A DNA stretch of 54,945 nucleotides from Acanthaster planci. Lineage: Eukaryota; Echinodermata; Asteroidea; Valvatida; Acanthasteridae. The stretch is from contig NW_019091715.1 in the NCBI RefSeq assembly GCF_001949145.1, forward strand, positions 50,457-105,401. Reading direction: 5' to 3'. The notes beneath the pieces were generated by a model. The model did not search any database. It saw nothing but the letters and a program-made list of their open reading frames with translations, and was not told where the DNA came from. Each line of letters opens with the position of its first letter. Position 1 is the first letter of the stretch. This document shows, piece after piece, positions 22,430 through 34,375 of this stretch. A program made the translations under genes and the position numbers.

Positions 22430-23890
22430 TTGGGAGTTCGTATGACCTTGGCACTAAAAATAATCCTTTCATACATAAAAAGTTGCTAGTTCATAATTTT
22501 GCAGTTTTGTGTTCTCACACAGGATGTCAAAGTATTTTCTGCTGGGTTTTTCATGTATCATGCTGGATCAAAGGACCAGGGCTGATAAATAAAGTGAATT
22601 CAACATCGCGTGCTCATGTTTCGCGTCCGGTGAGCTCAGTGGGGGAAAAACACGGGTGAATAATTGTTTCCTTGCCCCCAGAAATCTGTAGTTTATCATT
22701 TCTTCCGGGAATTTCAAGGAAGAATCAGCAGCACTGAATGTTTTTTTCTCAATGTAGGCCAGAGGGTTGTTGGTCGTTCATCTATCCCCAGTGGATAAAT
22801 TTGTTCACGCTGATATTGACATCGGCCAATCAAATTACGTGTCGCATTATGTCCACCAAAAATTCGTTTGTGTAACTGTACTTGAGGATGTTTGCATTTA
22901 CAGGTATGTAGTTGGGGATATGATATTTGTTCTCATACAAGTTTATATTTTACAGAAGCATTCTGTCAGCTTTCCGTGAAGTGGATACTCCCAACACAAA
23001 TAGTTGTCAATTCATTTGCTTTGATCACTGACAGTTTTACAGATATTTGTTCTCAGTCTCACACAGGACACACAAACACTTCCTTTTAGGCTGTGTGTGT
23101 TTTCGTGGATCGCACTGAATATGGGCTGATAAATAAGTGAATTTGACGCCAGTTTGCAGACCACTTGGTCATTTATCGTCCAGTTAGTTTAGTTGGGTAA
23201 GAAACAATTTTGGTGAGAAATTACATCCTTGTTCACACAATTGTGAAAGTTATCATTTTTTTTAAGGAAAATGAAGACAGGGTCGGTTGCATAAAGAAAG
23301 TATTTTTCGGCAATCGAAGCCACAGTGTGGATCGGGTGGTTGGTTACCTGTCCAATGAAAAAAAATCGTTTCACGATTTAAAGGACGACAACCAACTCCG
23401 TGTGTTGCATTAAATCTGCTGAGCATGAAATGGTTTCAATAAATTCAAAGAAATTACGGCTTTGCTTTCTGCCAAAAATCCGTTTGCGTGATCATGCAGC
23501 TAGGAAAAATAATTATTTAAAAATGTTTGCAAAATCATATTTAGGGATTGGGTATATTTTTCTCGTACAAATTTATATTTTACGGAAACATTCTGTCAGC
23601 TTTTGTTTTCGTGAAGTGACTACTTCAACGGAAATAGCTTTGTTAAATTTTACCTGTCAAATAATAATTGAAATAAATGTGTGGGGGTTCATCCAGCCGC
23701 TGGGCTGCTACTAACGATTCTTTCTGTTGGGAGTTGTTGAATCTTTGTTTCGATCACGGACAGTTTTGTTCTCACACAAGACACTGAAATATTGTCTGTG
23801 AGGCATTGCATGTTTCTTCGTGTATCGCGCTGAATATGAGCTGATAAATATGTGAATTTGACACCAGTTTGCCGACTGCTTATTCGTGTA
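22430..23890. repeat. Tandem array with ~540-720 bp units, about 2.5 copies
   Basis: TTCTCACACA-type blocks occur at about 22511, 23049 and 23768. GCTGATAAAT followed by GTGAAT occurs at about 22590, 23126 and 23841. A third marker, CAAGTTTATATTTTAC or its variant followed by CATTCTGTCAGCTT, occurs at about 22938 and 23568. Spacing is similar for different markers, so these are diverged tandem copies of one unit. Confidence 0.75.
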
Positions 23891-24100
23891 TTGTGTTCGG
23901 CGACGCACGCAGGGATTGTGGTTGACTTTAATTGGCTCTAGTTGGTTGGGGCTTAGAGGTCTGTCCGGGCTAACCGTGACTGCGTGTATTGTGTTCTTGC
24001 ACACACGTTATAAAGAGCGTGTCTTCCACTCCCTATACACGCACGCACACAATATCGTGTATCATGTAAACGTTTACTGTGGCTGTAACTGTATATCACC

Positions 24101-24650
24101 TGACATTAAGATGCACTCTTCAAATCACTATGTTTCATGAAGTATATGTCCGATTGGGTTCAAACCTTAAACATATCTTAGAAGAAGAATGCTTTAGACA
24201 AAACTTGACCTGATATGATGATGATGTCATCGTGTGACAAGTTATGTGACATTAAAGGTGCACTCTCCAAAGCACTATACTTCGTGAAATACATGTACAT
24301 CTCTGATTGGGTTCAAACATTGCAGATATCTTAGAAGGGCCGTGCTTTAGACAACAATTGACCTCATGTAATGATGACGTCATCAGGTGACAAGTCACGT
24401 GACATTGAAGGTACACTCCTAAAAGCACTCTTGTGAAGTACATTTTGGATTGGGTTCAAATGTTGTAGATGTCTTGAAAGAGGAGTGCTTTAGATGACTA
24501 TTGACCTCATGTATCATCACGTCATCACAGGGCAGGTCATGTGACATTAAAGGTGCAGTTTTGAAAGCATAATATCTCCTGAAAGGCATGTGTTTTTTTA
24601 ACCTGTGTATGTAAGTGTGTGAATACAAACATTTCATAGAAATTGATGAT
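24101..24650 (+). repeat. Left-arm tandem repeats, ~147 bp, four units
   Basis: The unit boundary GTGACATTAAAGGTGCACTC (with variants) occurs at about 24101, 24248, 24401 and 24543, giving 147, 153 and 142 bp. Units contain TGATGACGTCATC-type and GTCACGTGAC-type palindromes. Confidence 0.85.
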
Positions 24651-25289
24651 ATGCCAACAATGCACTTTTCTTTAGAACAGCAGAAAGGCGAAAAGCCCTG
24701 TGTTCTGTCCTTGTGACAGAACCTCTAGTTTCTTCTTCTGCTCAAAAGCGCATTCAATTTGTGCACGTTTTTTGTAACCAAGATTTTAGAGTTTTTCCAA
24801 GTTTGGATTGTCATCAAACTTGTACCAATAAAGGACCTGTATGCATAGATAGTCCTTGAACAATGATGTCATGATGACATCATCAAGTGATTTCTTATTG
24901 ATTTTTCAATATTTTTCTCAGCCCGTTGACTTAGTACACGATTTTGGTAGCTTTAGTGATGTTCGATTGTCATAAAAGTTACATCAAACACAAAACTTAA
25001 AACAAAGATAGCATGAATATAATTAAGTCATGATGACATCATAAAGTGATTTATTATTAAATGTTGAATAATTAAATATTATTGTTAATTTTTTAAAAAT
25101 TTGTATGAAATCAACAGTGGCTTCCCACAACATTCTGTTTGCAGCACATGCCAGAGTGAAATTTGGTCTTCATTCATCTTATGTGGGTCAACTCATGTGA
25201 CCCTTCCTTCTGGTTGAAACTGGTAGTGGGCTTATTGTTTAAATGTGGTAATAGATATCAACTGGCTTTCAACGGTGTTAGTTCGTGGG

Positions 25290-25805
25290 GTATTGTATTC
25301 TTCAGGACATCTACTGATGATGTCATGTAATTGTCGAGCGTCCTCTAGTGAAAGGTTGATGTTTTGAAAAATGAATTTTGAATAAGTGTGGTGAAGTTTC
25401 TTGGAATTGCCTGAAAATTGATGTGGATGATGATCTTTACTGAGTTAATACATGTGTGAAATTTGGGGCTGATGACTTTGTCGTATTGAAGGTTATAATA
25501 ACAAGTAATTTTGTTCTTCAAAATTCATGCTTAAGTCTGTTACGGTTCATTATTACCAAATTGTGAACAATAAAAGGACTTTTTATTATAACTTGCGGTA
25601 TGATGACGTCATCGGCCCCAAATTTCACACATGTATTGAATGGGTAAATATCATCATATCCACCAATTTCAGGCCATTCCAAGAAACTTTGCCCCAGAAA
25701 TCTATTCAAAATTCATTTTTCAGAATTTTCAACCTGTTACTAGAGAGTGCTTGACAAATGTGTGACATCATCGATAGATATTTTGAACAGTACAATACCC
25801 AAGAG
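25290..25805. repeat. Central palindrome of the foldback
   Basis: Left half 25290-25515 and right half 25520-25805 are inverted copies. Shared blocks include CCCCAAATTTCACACATGTA, CAATTCCAAGAAACTT (with variants), AAAATTCATTTTTC and, at the outer edge, TACAATACCC. Confidence 0.8.
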
Positions 25806-25912
25806 ACGAACACCTTTGAAAACAAGTCAATATCTATTACCGCTCCTAAAACATCGAACATCAATAAGTTATTAAAATTAGATAACAAAGTCAATGGGTT
25901 GAAATAAATGTA

Positions 25913-26607
25913 GCAGTAGCGCTTGCGTGCCCCCTGGAGTGGAACCCAAGTACCCACAGGGTGGATAATAAACTCCCGGTTAGGGATGGATTAGACGCAA
26001 ATCTGCTTTGATGAGTGAGTTTATTGTTGTCCCACAGATTCGTCAATCAAAAGAAACCCTACAAATTAATGTTACACATAAACCTTAATTAATTATATAA
26101 AGAATATAATTTTTTTAAAAATTACTTTTAGATGGTAACATTTAGGCTAGGAGGTCTTGGCGTTCCAACTGCTCCACTTTAGTATGCTATATTTAATGTA
26201 CTGCACTGCACGCTATGTGGTACACTACACCATTGTGAATGCAAGTATACTATTTAAATTCACGACATTCCCAAATTTTGCTACACAGTGGGTTATTCTA
26301 ATTAGCTGCCCACATGACCGCAAGACGCGCACTAAACGTACGTATGCATGACATACAGGAAAGTCACAATTCATTAATGGATAATGGATTACACATTCCT
26401 GACACAAAGGCACTCTAACAACCCACCAAACAAACTCATCCGGACGCCGAGGACTTATCAGCCCACAAAAAGTGATCCACAAGCCGGAAATGCAACGAAG
26501 AAAAGGTGCAAATTCTCCAAAACTTTCTAGCAGAAGTGGCTGGCCTCCATGCAAGGCACCCGCTGCAGAGAAAGAGATTGACTCACTGCGATTTCGGGCC
26601 CAGCAAG
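25913..26607. other. ~700-bp block inserted in the right arm of the foldback
   Basis: The pairing of the two arms breaks after GGTTGAAATAAAT (25911) and resumes at AAAAATCATTTAATGACGTC (about 26605). The inserted block has no partner on the left arm, no recognised coding region and no visible terminal repeats. Confidence 0.5.
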
Positions 26608-26726
26608 AAAAATCATTTAATGACGTCATCCTGACGTCATTGTTCTAGACATGTCTACACACAAGGGTCCTTCATTGATGTAAGTTTGATGAAGATCCAA
26701 AGTTACTTTGACTTGCCGTCTGATTA

Positions 26727-28480
26727 TGTCATCATTACATGAGGTCAATAGTCATCTAAAGCACTCCCCTTCTAAGACATCCGTAAGGTTTCAACCCAAT
26801 TAGATACATTCTTCATGAGATATAGTGCTTTCTAGAGTGTACCTTTAATGTCACATGACTTGTCACAAAACCATGTCTTCATCACATCAGATCAATTTTT
26901 GTCTAAAGCACTCCCCTTCTTAGATATCTGCAAGGTTTGAAGTCAATCGGACATGTATTTCACGACATACAGTGCTTTGAAGAGTGCAGCTTTAATGTCA
27001 CGTGACTTGTCCACGATAACAGGTACCAAATACTCGTGCACAGCACCCCACTTCAAAAATATGTGCAAAGTTTGAACCCACTCAGACATGTACTTCATGA
27101 AACATGATGCTTTGAAGAGTGCACCTTTCATGTCACATGACTTGATCATCTGACGGTGTCATTATCACCTGAGGTCAATTTAATCTATAATACTTCCGTT
27201 TTAAATACCTGCCAAGTTACAACTACATGTAAATTGGACATGCACTTCAGAAGATATGGCACTTTAAAGGGTGCACCTTTAATGTCACATGATATGACGG
27301 CTGATGACATTGTCATACATGAGGTCAATCTCTGTTTATAAACCTTTCCTTTCTAACCATCTGCAAGATTTTAACCCAATCAGACATGTACAATACAAGA
27401 TACAGTATAAAACATTATTGTTATCGCAGAAAGAACACATATTAGAGATTTTAAACATTTGCCTCTTTGGCGTTCCATACAATGGGATCCGCTCTCAGCA
27501 CCATGTGCTTGGCAATTTTCTGAACTCCTGAGTATAATCCTATGCACCATGTGCTGCCTGATTTACAGGCATATATTGTGTGTACACACACAGTAGCCAA
27601 TGCACAATATGCGAAATATTGTAAGGGGCTTTTCGTCGGCGATGCTTCACCTGCGTGGAGTAGTACACCAGTTAACTACTTCATGTAGTTGACTTCAATG
27701 TTTTAGCTATCATCTAATGAACAATTCATGCTTAAATCTTGTACAGTTGATTTTTTACAGAATTTTGAAGAATAAAAGGACTTTTTATCATAACTTCTGG
27801 GATGATGATGTCATCACCCCAAATTTCACACATGTTTTAACTGGGTTAAGATCATCCTCTGCATCAATTTCCAGGCGATTCGGTCAAACCTCACCACAGA
27901 TATCTATTCGAATTCATTTTTCAGAAAATTTAAACAAGTGCACCTGTACTGTCACATGACTTGTCACCTGATAATGTCAACATCAGATCAGGCCAATTTT
28001 TGTCTAAAACCTTTCCCTTTCCAACTATACTCAAAATTTCAAACTAATCGGACATGTACTTTAAGAGATATAGTGCTTTGACCAGTGTACCTGTAATGTC
28101 ACATGACTTGTCACATGATAACATCAACACGTCGGGTCAATGTTCGTCTAAATCCTCCCTTTTCAAGATATCTGCAAGGTTTGAAACCAATCAGACTTGT
28201 ACTTCACGAGATATACTGTTTTGATGAGTGCACCTTTAATGTCATGTGGCATAGTTATCTGATGATATCATCACAGCATCAGGTCAATTTTGTCTATAAA
28301 CCTTCCCTTTCTAAATATCTGCCTAGTTTCAACCCAATCAGACATGTACTTCAGGAGATATGGCATTTTAAGGGGTGCACCTTTAATGTCATGTGACATG
28401 ATATTATCATCATATGAGGTCAATCTACGTTTATAACTCTTCCCTTTCTATCTGCAAGGTTTCAATACAATCAGGCATGT
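26727..28480 (-). repeat. Right-arm tandem repeats, ~147 bp, eight or nine units
   Basis: CTTTAATGTCAC-type boundaries occur at about 26842, 26990, 27125, 27277, 27945, 28092, 28234 and 28381, mostly 134-152 bp apart. The orientation is opposite to the left arm. Confidence 0.8.
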
Positions 28481-28770
28481 AGTATACAAAAGAACATTAT
28501 TGTTATTGCAGAAAGAGCACGTATTAGAGATTTAAACATTTGTCCCTTTTGCCGCGCCACGTGTTTGAAAATTTGCCATGTCTTGAGTATAATGCCCAAT
28601 ACACTGTGTGCCGCCTATGTTACAGGTTACAGGTAGATATGTGTCCACACACACAGTAGCCAATGCACACTATGTGAATGGGATTTTCAAGTATGCAAAT
28701 ATTGTAACGGTTTTTGTCATCAGCGTTTCATCTGTGTGAAGACGTACACCAGTTCTGCACATCATGCAGA
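27270..28770. repeat. Higher-order duplication, period about 1.08 kb
   Basis: 27285-27720 and 28386-28765 share an order of blocks: CATGAGGTCAATCT, AACATTATTGTTAT.GCAGAAAGA, CACACACAGTAGCCAATGCAC, and a TACACCAGTT block near the end. A unit containing several 147-bp repeats was therefore duplicated as a block. Confidence 0.7.
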
Positions 28771-28929
28771 TTTTTCACAACTTGTGAAAAAGCCAAAACA
28801 GAACAAAGAGAAGGCCTTTTTCGCACCTTGCAAAAAAGCCCCCCCAAATTGTCTTTTTTGCAGCTTGCGAAAAAGCCTCCCCCCAAAAGAACAAAAACAA
28901 TGCCTTTTTTGCAAAATTGCAAAAAAGCC
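28771..28929. repeat. Row of four short hairpins with related stems
   Basis: 28771-28791, 28814-28840, 28851-28876 and 28902-28929 each fold back on a TTTTTCGCA / TTGCGAAAAA-type stem with a tiny loop. C-rich spacers separate two of them. Confidence 0.7.
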
Positions 28930-29068
28930 AACAAGAAAAAAAAACACTAACAAAAGCAGTAGCTGCTTTGGCAGTGTAGCTGAAGCAGCTAATAATAATA
29001 ACATTTTTTGCTGTTCATTTTTCCCAAATGAGACTTGCCAGGGTTTCTGCCTAGTTGTACTAGTTTCT

Positions 29069-29506
29069 TGGCCATCTTAGTGCATAATTCCACTAAAGAG
29101 TTTACTTTCAGTCCTGGAAGACTCATTGTCGTTGTTCTGAGAATCTATGATGTGACCCTGAAACTTCTCATGGGTTGCAGAGAGTTGAGATTTCTTCAAA
29201 TTTTATGATCAGGCCAAGACTCTTGAACATGTTGAGAAGTGGCTTGATTGTTGGATTCTGCTCTGGATTGTGAAATCAGCAGATGGTCGTTGCAGTAAAC
29301 CAGTACTTTCATTGACCTTTGTTTTATGTGGGATTCACATGGTTTCACATGTTGATTTTATCAACTTTGTGAACTGCCGAAATGCTGATTTCAGACTGAA
29401 AGGAATCTCCTGGAATTTGAACAATTTGTTGTCTCAACTGATATGTAGGAATTTCCTGTGTGGAGCATATATTGTAATCATGAAGTAGACATCTTTCAGA
29501 TTGAGA
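29069..29506 (-). pseudogene. DIRS-type reverse transcriptase fragment
   Basis: On the minus strand, from 29506 downward: SLNLKDVYF and APHRKFLHIS (first catalytic aspartate region), then IPFSLKSAFRQFTKLIKS in another frame, then VYCNDHLLI and finally NLKKSQLSATHE, HIIDSQN and SLPGLKVNSL. This is the order of DIRS1-like RT domains. The second catalytic motif, usually Y.DD, reads YCND, and the frame shifts at least three times, so it is inactive. It lies in the opposite direction to the DIRS-like gag at 30200-32090 and is probably a separate insertion. Confidence 0.65.
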
Positions 29507-29824
29507 CATCAATGTTACTTACTGATATGTACGTACTTCTTGCACACAAGTTACATTTGTTTTTATGTATTTACTACAGTGAGAAAAGTTTGCACATTGT
29601 TTATTATTATCTCAAACATCTTTAAAAACCCATACATATGGATGGCCTATCAACTTCGCTGTGAAAACTGCTTGCACATGTATCGGCTTGTAACTTGGAA
29701 ATTCTGTCAGGATGTTTGATGGAGACCTGTGAGAAATTTTTGAACTGAATTTTTTCATATGCCAAGTACAAAAGCAAAAACCTCAAAAGTATGAATGACA
29801 GTCTCTGAAAGCTTCAAGTCTATG

Positions 29825-30189
29825 GCGCTCTATCTTCTCAAACAGTCACTACATATGTAAATTTCCCATGCATATGTTATTCATTTGCTGAAAATATTTG
29901 ATCACCCATGGTGCACCCTGACCTCCCACAATGCAGCGCTGCCTCGCCGCCATGATCGTCCTTCTTTTTTAAGCGCCATAACGTAATGGACGTGTCTTTC
30001 GAGGCATCTTCGATTTATCGAGCTTCCATTTTTGCTACACAGTTCTGTGTCAATTTGATCACCTTTCCTTCCTTTGTAAATAAAATATAATCTGGATTTT
30101 ATATATTTATTGGTTAGAGTGTTCTTTTCGTGTATATTTTTGTGTTCTTTCTTCATTTTTCTTGTATGTACACCCTGCAGGTGTTTACC
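29825..30189 (+). repeat. DIRS-like leader, copy 2
   Basis: Matches 17814-18149 along its length, including an AATAAA word (about 30079) and the closing CCTGCAGGTGTTTAC. Confidence 0.65.
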
Positions 30190-30199
30190 GTCACTACGA

Positions 30200-32090
30200 G
30201 GCTCGTTTCAGCTACGCTGTGTCTACCCTTCCTGTGAATTATAGGCCTTAGCCAGTTGAATTCAGCTGTTGCTGTCAGGATCTGTCATACCCACCTGTCT
30301 TCTCTGGCTACTGGGACGAGGAAAAGGCCTTGCTGTCATCCAGGGGGTTCCAGCCAGGGTCTGGCCACGTCCCTGGTTTGTTCGGCCCCACGGAGCTGAC
30401 GGGAAGCTCCGTGGTCGACTGTGGAAGACCCGAGCAGGGACACCTCCAGGATCTGGCAAGACCCTGTCTCCTTGGTCAATTGCTGGCCTGATGAGCCAGC
30501 CAGGATTCCCAGAGAGTACCCCATCAGACGTCTCTGGGGCCCGTCCTGCCATCATCATGAGGTATGCCACACCTTTCGCCCAACATGGCCCAGAGGAATC
30601 CACGCAGCGTGCCAGCCAGTGTTCCCTGGCGACACCGAAGAGTACCACCCGCTGTTCAATCCCAGCCTAGAACACTACTTCTCCAGCAGCCCCCCCTCCC
30701 CCCGCGTCCTCCCTTTCGCCCTTTTACCAGAGTCACCAGGCTAGGCTCCCTGCAAGTGCCGTGGCACACCCCATCTTGGAGCGCTGTCGAGCCATGACAC
30801 CTGCTAACCCCCTTTCAGGTCCCGCAGAGCTTAACAGGGTTTTTTACACTTCCAGGTTTTCAAGCCGCCCATCCACGGTCCTGGCTTTCAAGTGGATATC
30901 ACTGGGACATTGGACCTCATTTTTCCTTGTCCCTCTGCCCGGAATTCTGCAGTTCCTGTTGACCTTGACTGGGAATGCACCTGGGCGCTCTGCCTCTTGC
31001 AGCTCCGTCTGCCACCTCTGGTACCAGGCCGCCCACCGCCGGGGCTTCAAGTCACCACAACCCCTCTGTGACTCAGGCTTTCAACTAGACACCATTGAGC
31101 CTCTTCTCTAATGGTCCTTCTGTCTGTAATTCTGCAGTTCCCATTGACCTCGACGGGGAATGCACCCTAGGCATTTCACCTCCTGTGACCCCGTCTGCTA
31201 CATCTGCCGCCAGGTCGCTCGCCACCGAATTCCTCGACCACAACGAACATACCTCTACAGCTTGAATGTCGGCCTTCCAGTCCATCAATGAAGTTCCTAC
31301 CTCCATCACTTGCCACCTTGGCGTTAGACCGCCATCAGCCTCCACTGCCCCGGGCTTGTTTCTGGCGGACCACGCCCTTCCGCCCTCCCCGGTCGCGAGA
31401 CATGGTTACGTCGGGTAGGGTTCTACACCGGAATCGCACCAGTCGGGTGTACTCCTCAGGAGTAGGCCAATCTTCATGGGGCTGATGATGGCTTGGAACG
31501 AGGCACTACCCTGTCCTCGACTGGGCAACCAGCATTGTCTTCCAAAAAGAATGAAGTTGATTCCATCAGTGCCCTTACTCCGTCCAATTGCCTCCTCTGT
31601 CTTCTTCAGTGAGACATGATTCAAGTGCTTGGCCTCCTGTTAGCCGCTTCGCCAAAGGAAGACATCAGCCTCGACTTGTTTAAACAACATAGCATGACTG
31701 GAATCTTCCGGGCCAATTTTTCCCAAAATTCCCGGTTGATCGTTCACGCGTGGAGATATTCTAGTCTCTAGCCAGAACTTGGCATGCGTCCGAGTCGGCT
31801 CCAGCCTGACTGTCCCCTGCTCAACTACCCGCTAATCTACTGGCTCTTGACTATAGCACGGCCTTGCTTCAGTCGAAGCAAAGTCACCGTGTCTTTGGTT
31901 GAATATTTTATTGGCGTCCTCACCGCCTATGACATATTCCAGATCCCGAATCCTCCGTCAGCCTCCCTTCCAGAGGAAGACAACTTACCGCCCCACATCT
32001 TGAGATACTCTTGCTATGGGGCTCCCATTCGTGAAGTAGGCTCTTCGCCTTAGCAGATCGCTAACCCTCTTAAGGCCGGAGCGGCCCTGG
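30200..32090 (+). pseudogene. DIRS-like gag, copy 2
   Basis: A Pro/Ser-rich region in broken frames is followed by LTPSNCLLCLLQ and DMIQVLGL (about 31590-31640). The block HSMTGIFRANFSQNS and a Leu-rich tail then run to about 32050. The DMIQVLGL block and its position match copy 1 (about 19670), so both came from one family. The helical capsid-like domain seen in copy 1 is poorly preserved. Stops and frameshifts are frequent. RNase H and tyrosine-recombinase remains follow at 33349-34375 on the same strand; RT is missing between them. Confidence 0.55.
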
Positions 32091-33167
32091 ACAATGTCTC
32101 CTTGTCGCCTTCGTTCTATCTAGGGTCTTCAAGTAGAACATCTCAGAGACAACCACTCTGCTGAACACAATGGAACACTCTTATAACAGGGTCTTTGGAA
32201 CTTTACAAATTCCTTATGTTATCAGTTAGGAAAAAATCAAAAGAAAACAAGAAATTCTTTGTCATAAATATGACCTTGTATTATTTTAAAATATTATAAA
32301 TGCACATCTTGTCTGTCTTTGGTTATACATGTATTGTGAAAGTCCTTAGGGTGCCCTCCTCAAAGGACATGAGCCACCGCCCCATTTGTCCAGGCGGCTG
32401 TTACATGGATATGTGACCTTCCTAGCCTCTGATATATTACGGAGTGGGCATCCAGACCTAATCCACACGGTAGCACTTTCTTGGCCAAATCTGTTTACTG
32501 TGACTGGAGGGTCTGTCAAACTTGGCCTGCTGTGAGTCACTTATTTGTTGCGATAGTTTTGTGGGCTTTCTCTACCGATATTTACACTCAGCGTGATCAA
32601 AATGAAGAGAGAGAATTCTGTCAGACCCTATTCATTTCTGAAAAGGATACTTTGTTAGTGCTTAGCATGATTTCGGACATCGAAATGGTTTTGTGTTGTT
32701 ATTTGTCCATGGAGAATTTCCTTGAGCAGAAATTACTAACGATTTCGCCCAGTCAAGGGTAACATGTACTCTTCACGGAGTGAGTTGCTATGGACGCTCA
32801 TTCTGTTATTCATATCGCAAACATCATGAGACCTGACTCCTGTATGCTAGCCATTTATTTTTCACACATGCGTGAAAATGATCAAAGTTTTCCGTCACAG
32901 TCAGGATGCCGACAGCCACGCTGGGTACGAAATACGGCTTATCTTCAGTTTGACGTGAATGTGTTCAACATCCTTCTGCATATTCACGTGTTATACACTG
33001 CTGCTAAAGACAACTTATGCATAGCAAGCCTTTTTGTTAGGAACTCCTTGTTCGATAAAGACTGACGCCAACTATATCTAGGTTATATAAAGTCTTTGTC
33101 TCGGTCTCTGACCTATTTCATTTCTTCCCCTCTTATCGAGGTAAATTCCTTTGATAGGAAAGGAGAG
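32091..33167. other. No recognised gene; expected DIRS RT region is missing or unrecognisable
   Basis: ORFs at 32481-32762 and 32790-33065 show no family motifs. If copy 2 were a complete DIRS, the RT would lie here. Confidence 0.4.
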
Positions 33168-33258
33168 TTCAGGGTCTCTAGCATGACTGTAGTGAGGTCT
33201 GGGCGGAAAGGAGAACTCTCCTTTCAGACCTCACTACAGTCATGCTAGAGACTCTGAA
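33168..33258. repeat. 91-bp near-perfect palindrome (34-bp arms, 23-nt loop)
   Basis: Arms 33168-33201 and 33225-33258 pair with a single mismatch (GGGTCTC against GAGTCTC). The loop itself contains AAAGGAGA AC TCTCCTTT, which pairs perfectly, so the whole forms one long hairpin. Confidence 0.9.
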
Positions 33259-33348
33259 TGATAATGTCATCTCCGTCTTTGAGTACGTCTTGCGGCTTTC
33301 TTTTCTCCTTTTTTTCACACTGCCAGCCAAAGACCAAAGCCACATTAA

Positions 33349-34375
33349 TGGAAGGGGATCATGCAGTTGACCTGCAGACGATCCAAATGGCAGGGTCTGA
33401 GAACATAGTGGCAGATGCACTCTCCCTGGGATGATAGAGCAGCCTTTAATACATCGATCTCTTGGCTTCCTTGAACAATGATCAACTTCCCACGATCTTC
33501 CTCTTTGGTGGGACTTTCTAGCAATGCTACAGCTGTGGTGGCATGGGATGTCATCTGCCTACCTTTCAAATTTGTGACTGCAGATTTTAGCATTTTGTTA
33601 TGTGTGTCAATAGTCAGGCTTTGGCTCCAGCTAACACTCCTACGAGTGCTATAACAGGAACCTTGTATTATCAGGAATGAAAACAATGAATAACAAAGGA
33701 TTGGGATCTAAAATTGTCCTTGTTATAAGCAGAATTGGTTGGACTTTCTTCTGGAAATGGTTACGTCCTGAGGAGGCAGCAAACTATAGGCTCTACCCAT
33801 TGCCGAAGGCCGTCTATGTTGGGAGCCGCATGGTGTTCACCTCATTCCTTCGATTGGCTTCATTACAAAGGATCAGACTCCCTCACCTGATCTGTCCGAT
33901 ATCTTTACACTCTCCGCCTTCTTACATCCTGTTGACGATGCAGATAAACTTTGGGGGCCTGTTCATGTCCTGAAGTGTTACCTGACTAAAAGGACTGCAT
34001 GAAAGGGACAATATTAACCCCATCGTCTATCACTTTCATGAGACCACACCATCCAGCGGTGTCAGTACACTATTGCCTTCTGGACGGCTTCGGCCATTAG
34101 ATTTGCTAATCCAGTCTGGCCATTAAGCTGATGAATGCAGCCATTACTTCATCAGGGTTAATGACATAAGAGAAGGATCTGCATGTTGGTCTTACTCTTG
34201 AGATATAGATGTTTCCATTGCACAAATATTTGCAAAACTGCATGTTGGAAGTCTCCTTCTACCTCCTGCAACTTGAGGGATGTCTTGCAAAGTGACATTG
34301 CAAATGGCAGGACAATCCTAAAGTCCACAGAGCAGAGGTCAAAGGGACCTCCTGAAGGATGGACGACAAGTCATT
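33349..34375 (+). pseudogene. DIRS RNase H tail and tyrosine recombinase remnant, copy 2
   Basis: 33349-33432 reads LQTIQMAGSENIVADALSLG, the end of a DIRS RNase H domain. From about 33930 a tyrosine recombinase remnant reads KLWGPVHVLKCYL, then WTASAIRFANPVWPLS, then ICKTACWKSPSTS and CNLRDVLQSD. In active DIRS enzymes the last block holds the nucleophilic tyrosine before LRDV; here it is asparagine (CNLRDV). Several in-frame stops are present. These recombinases integrate the circular DNA copy of the element without target duplication. This copy is inactive. Confidence 0.65.

Larger units (their letters stand above)
24101..28480. repeat. Large foldback (inverted-repeat) structure built of ~147-bp repeats
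   Basis: Centre near 25517. Going outward, 25290-25515 matches the reverse complement of 25520-25805, and further blocks pair: about 25240-25290 with 25805-25840, about 24920-24940 with 25885-25910, and 24815-24890 with 26608-26700. Beyond these, ~147-bp repeats face each other on the two sides. The right arm is longer and carries an unpaired block at 25913-26607. The size and palindromic layout resemble foldback-type DNA elements. Confidence 0.7.

Noticed and set aside
26225-26629. 134-codon minus-strand ORF in the foldback insert
   Set aside because: No recognisable motif and no supporting splice or start context.
24101-28480. CRISPR array
   Set aside because: The repeats are ~147 bp, lack short repeat/spacer alternation and form an inverted structure in eukaryotic DNA.
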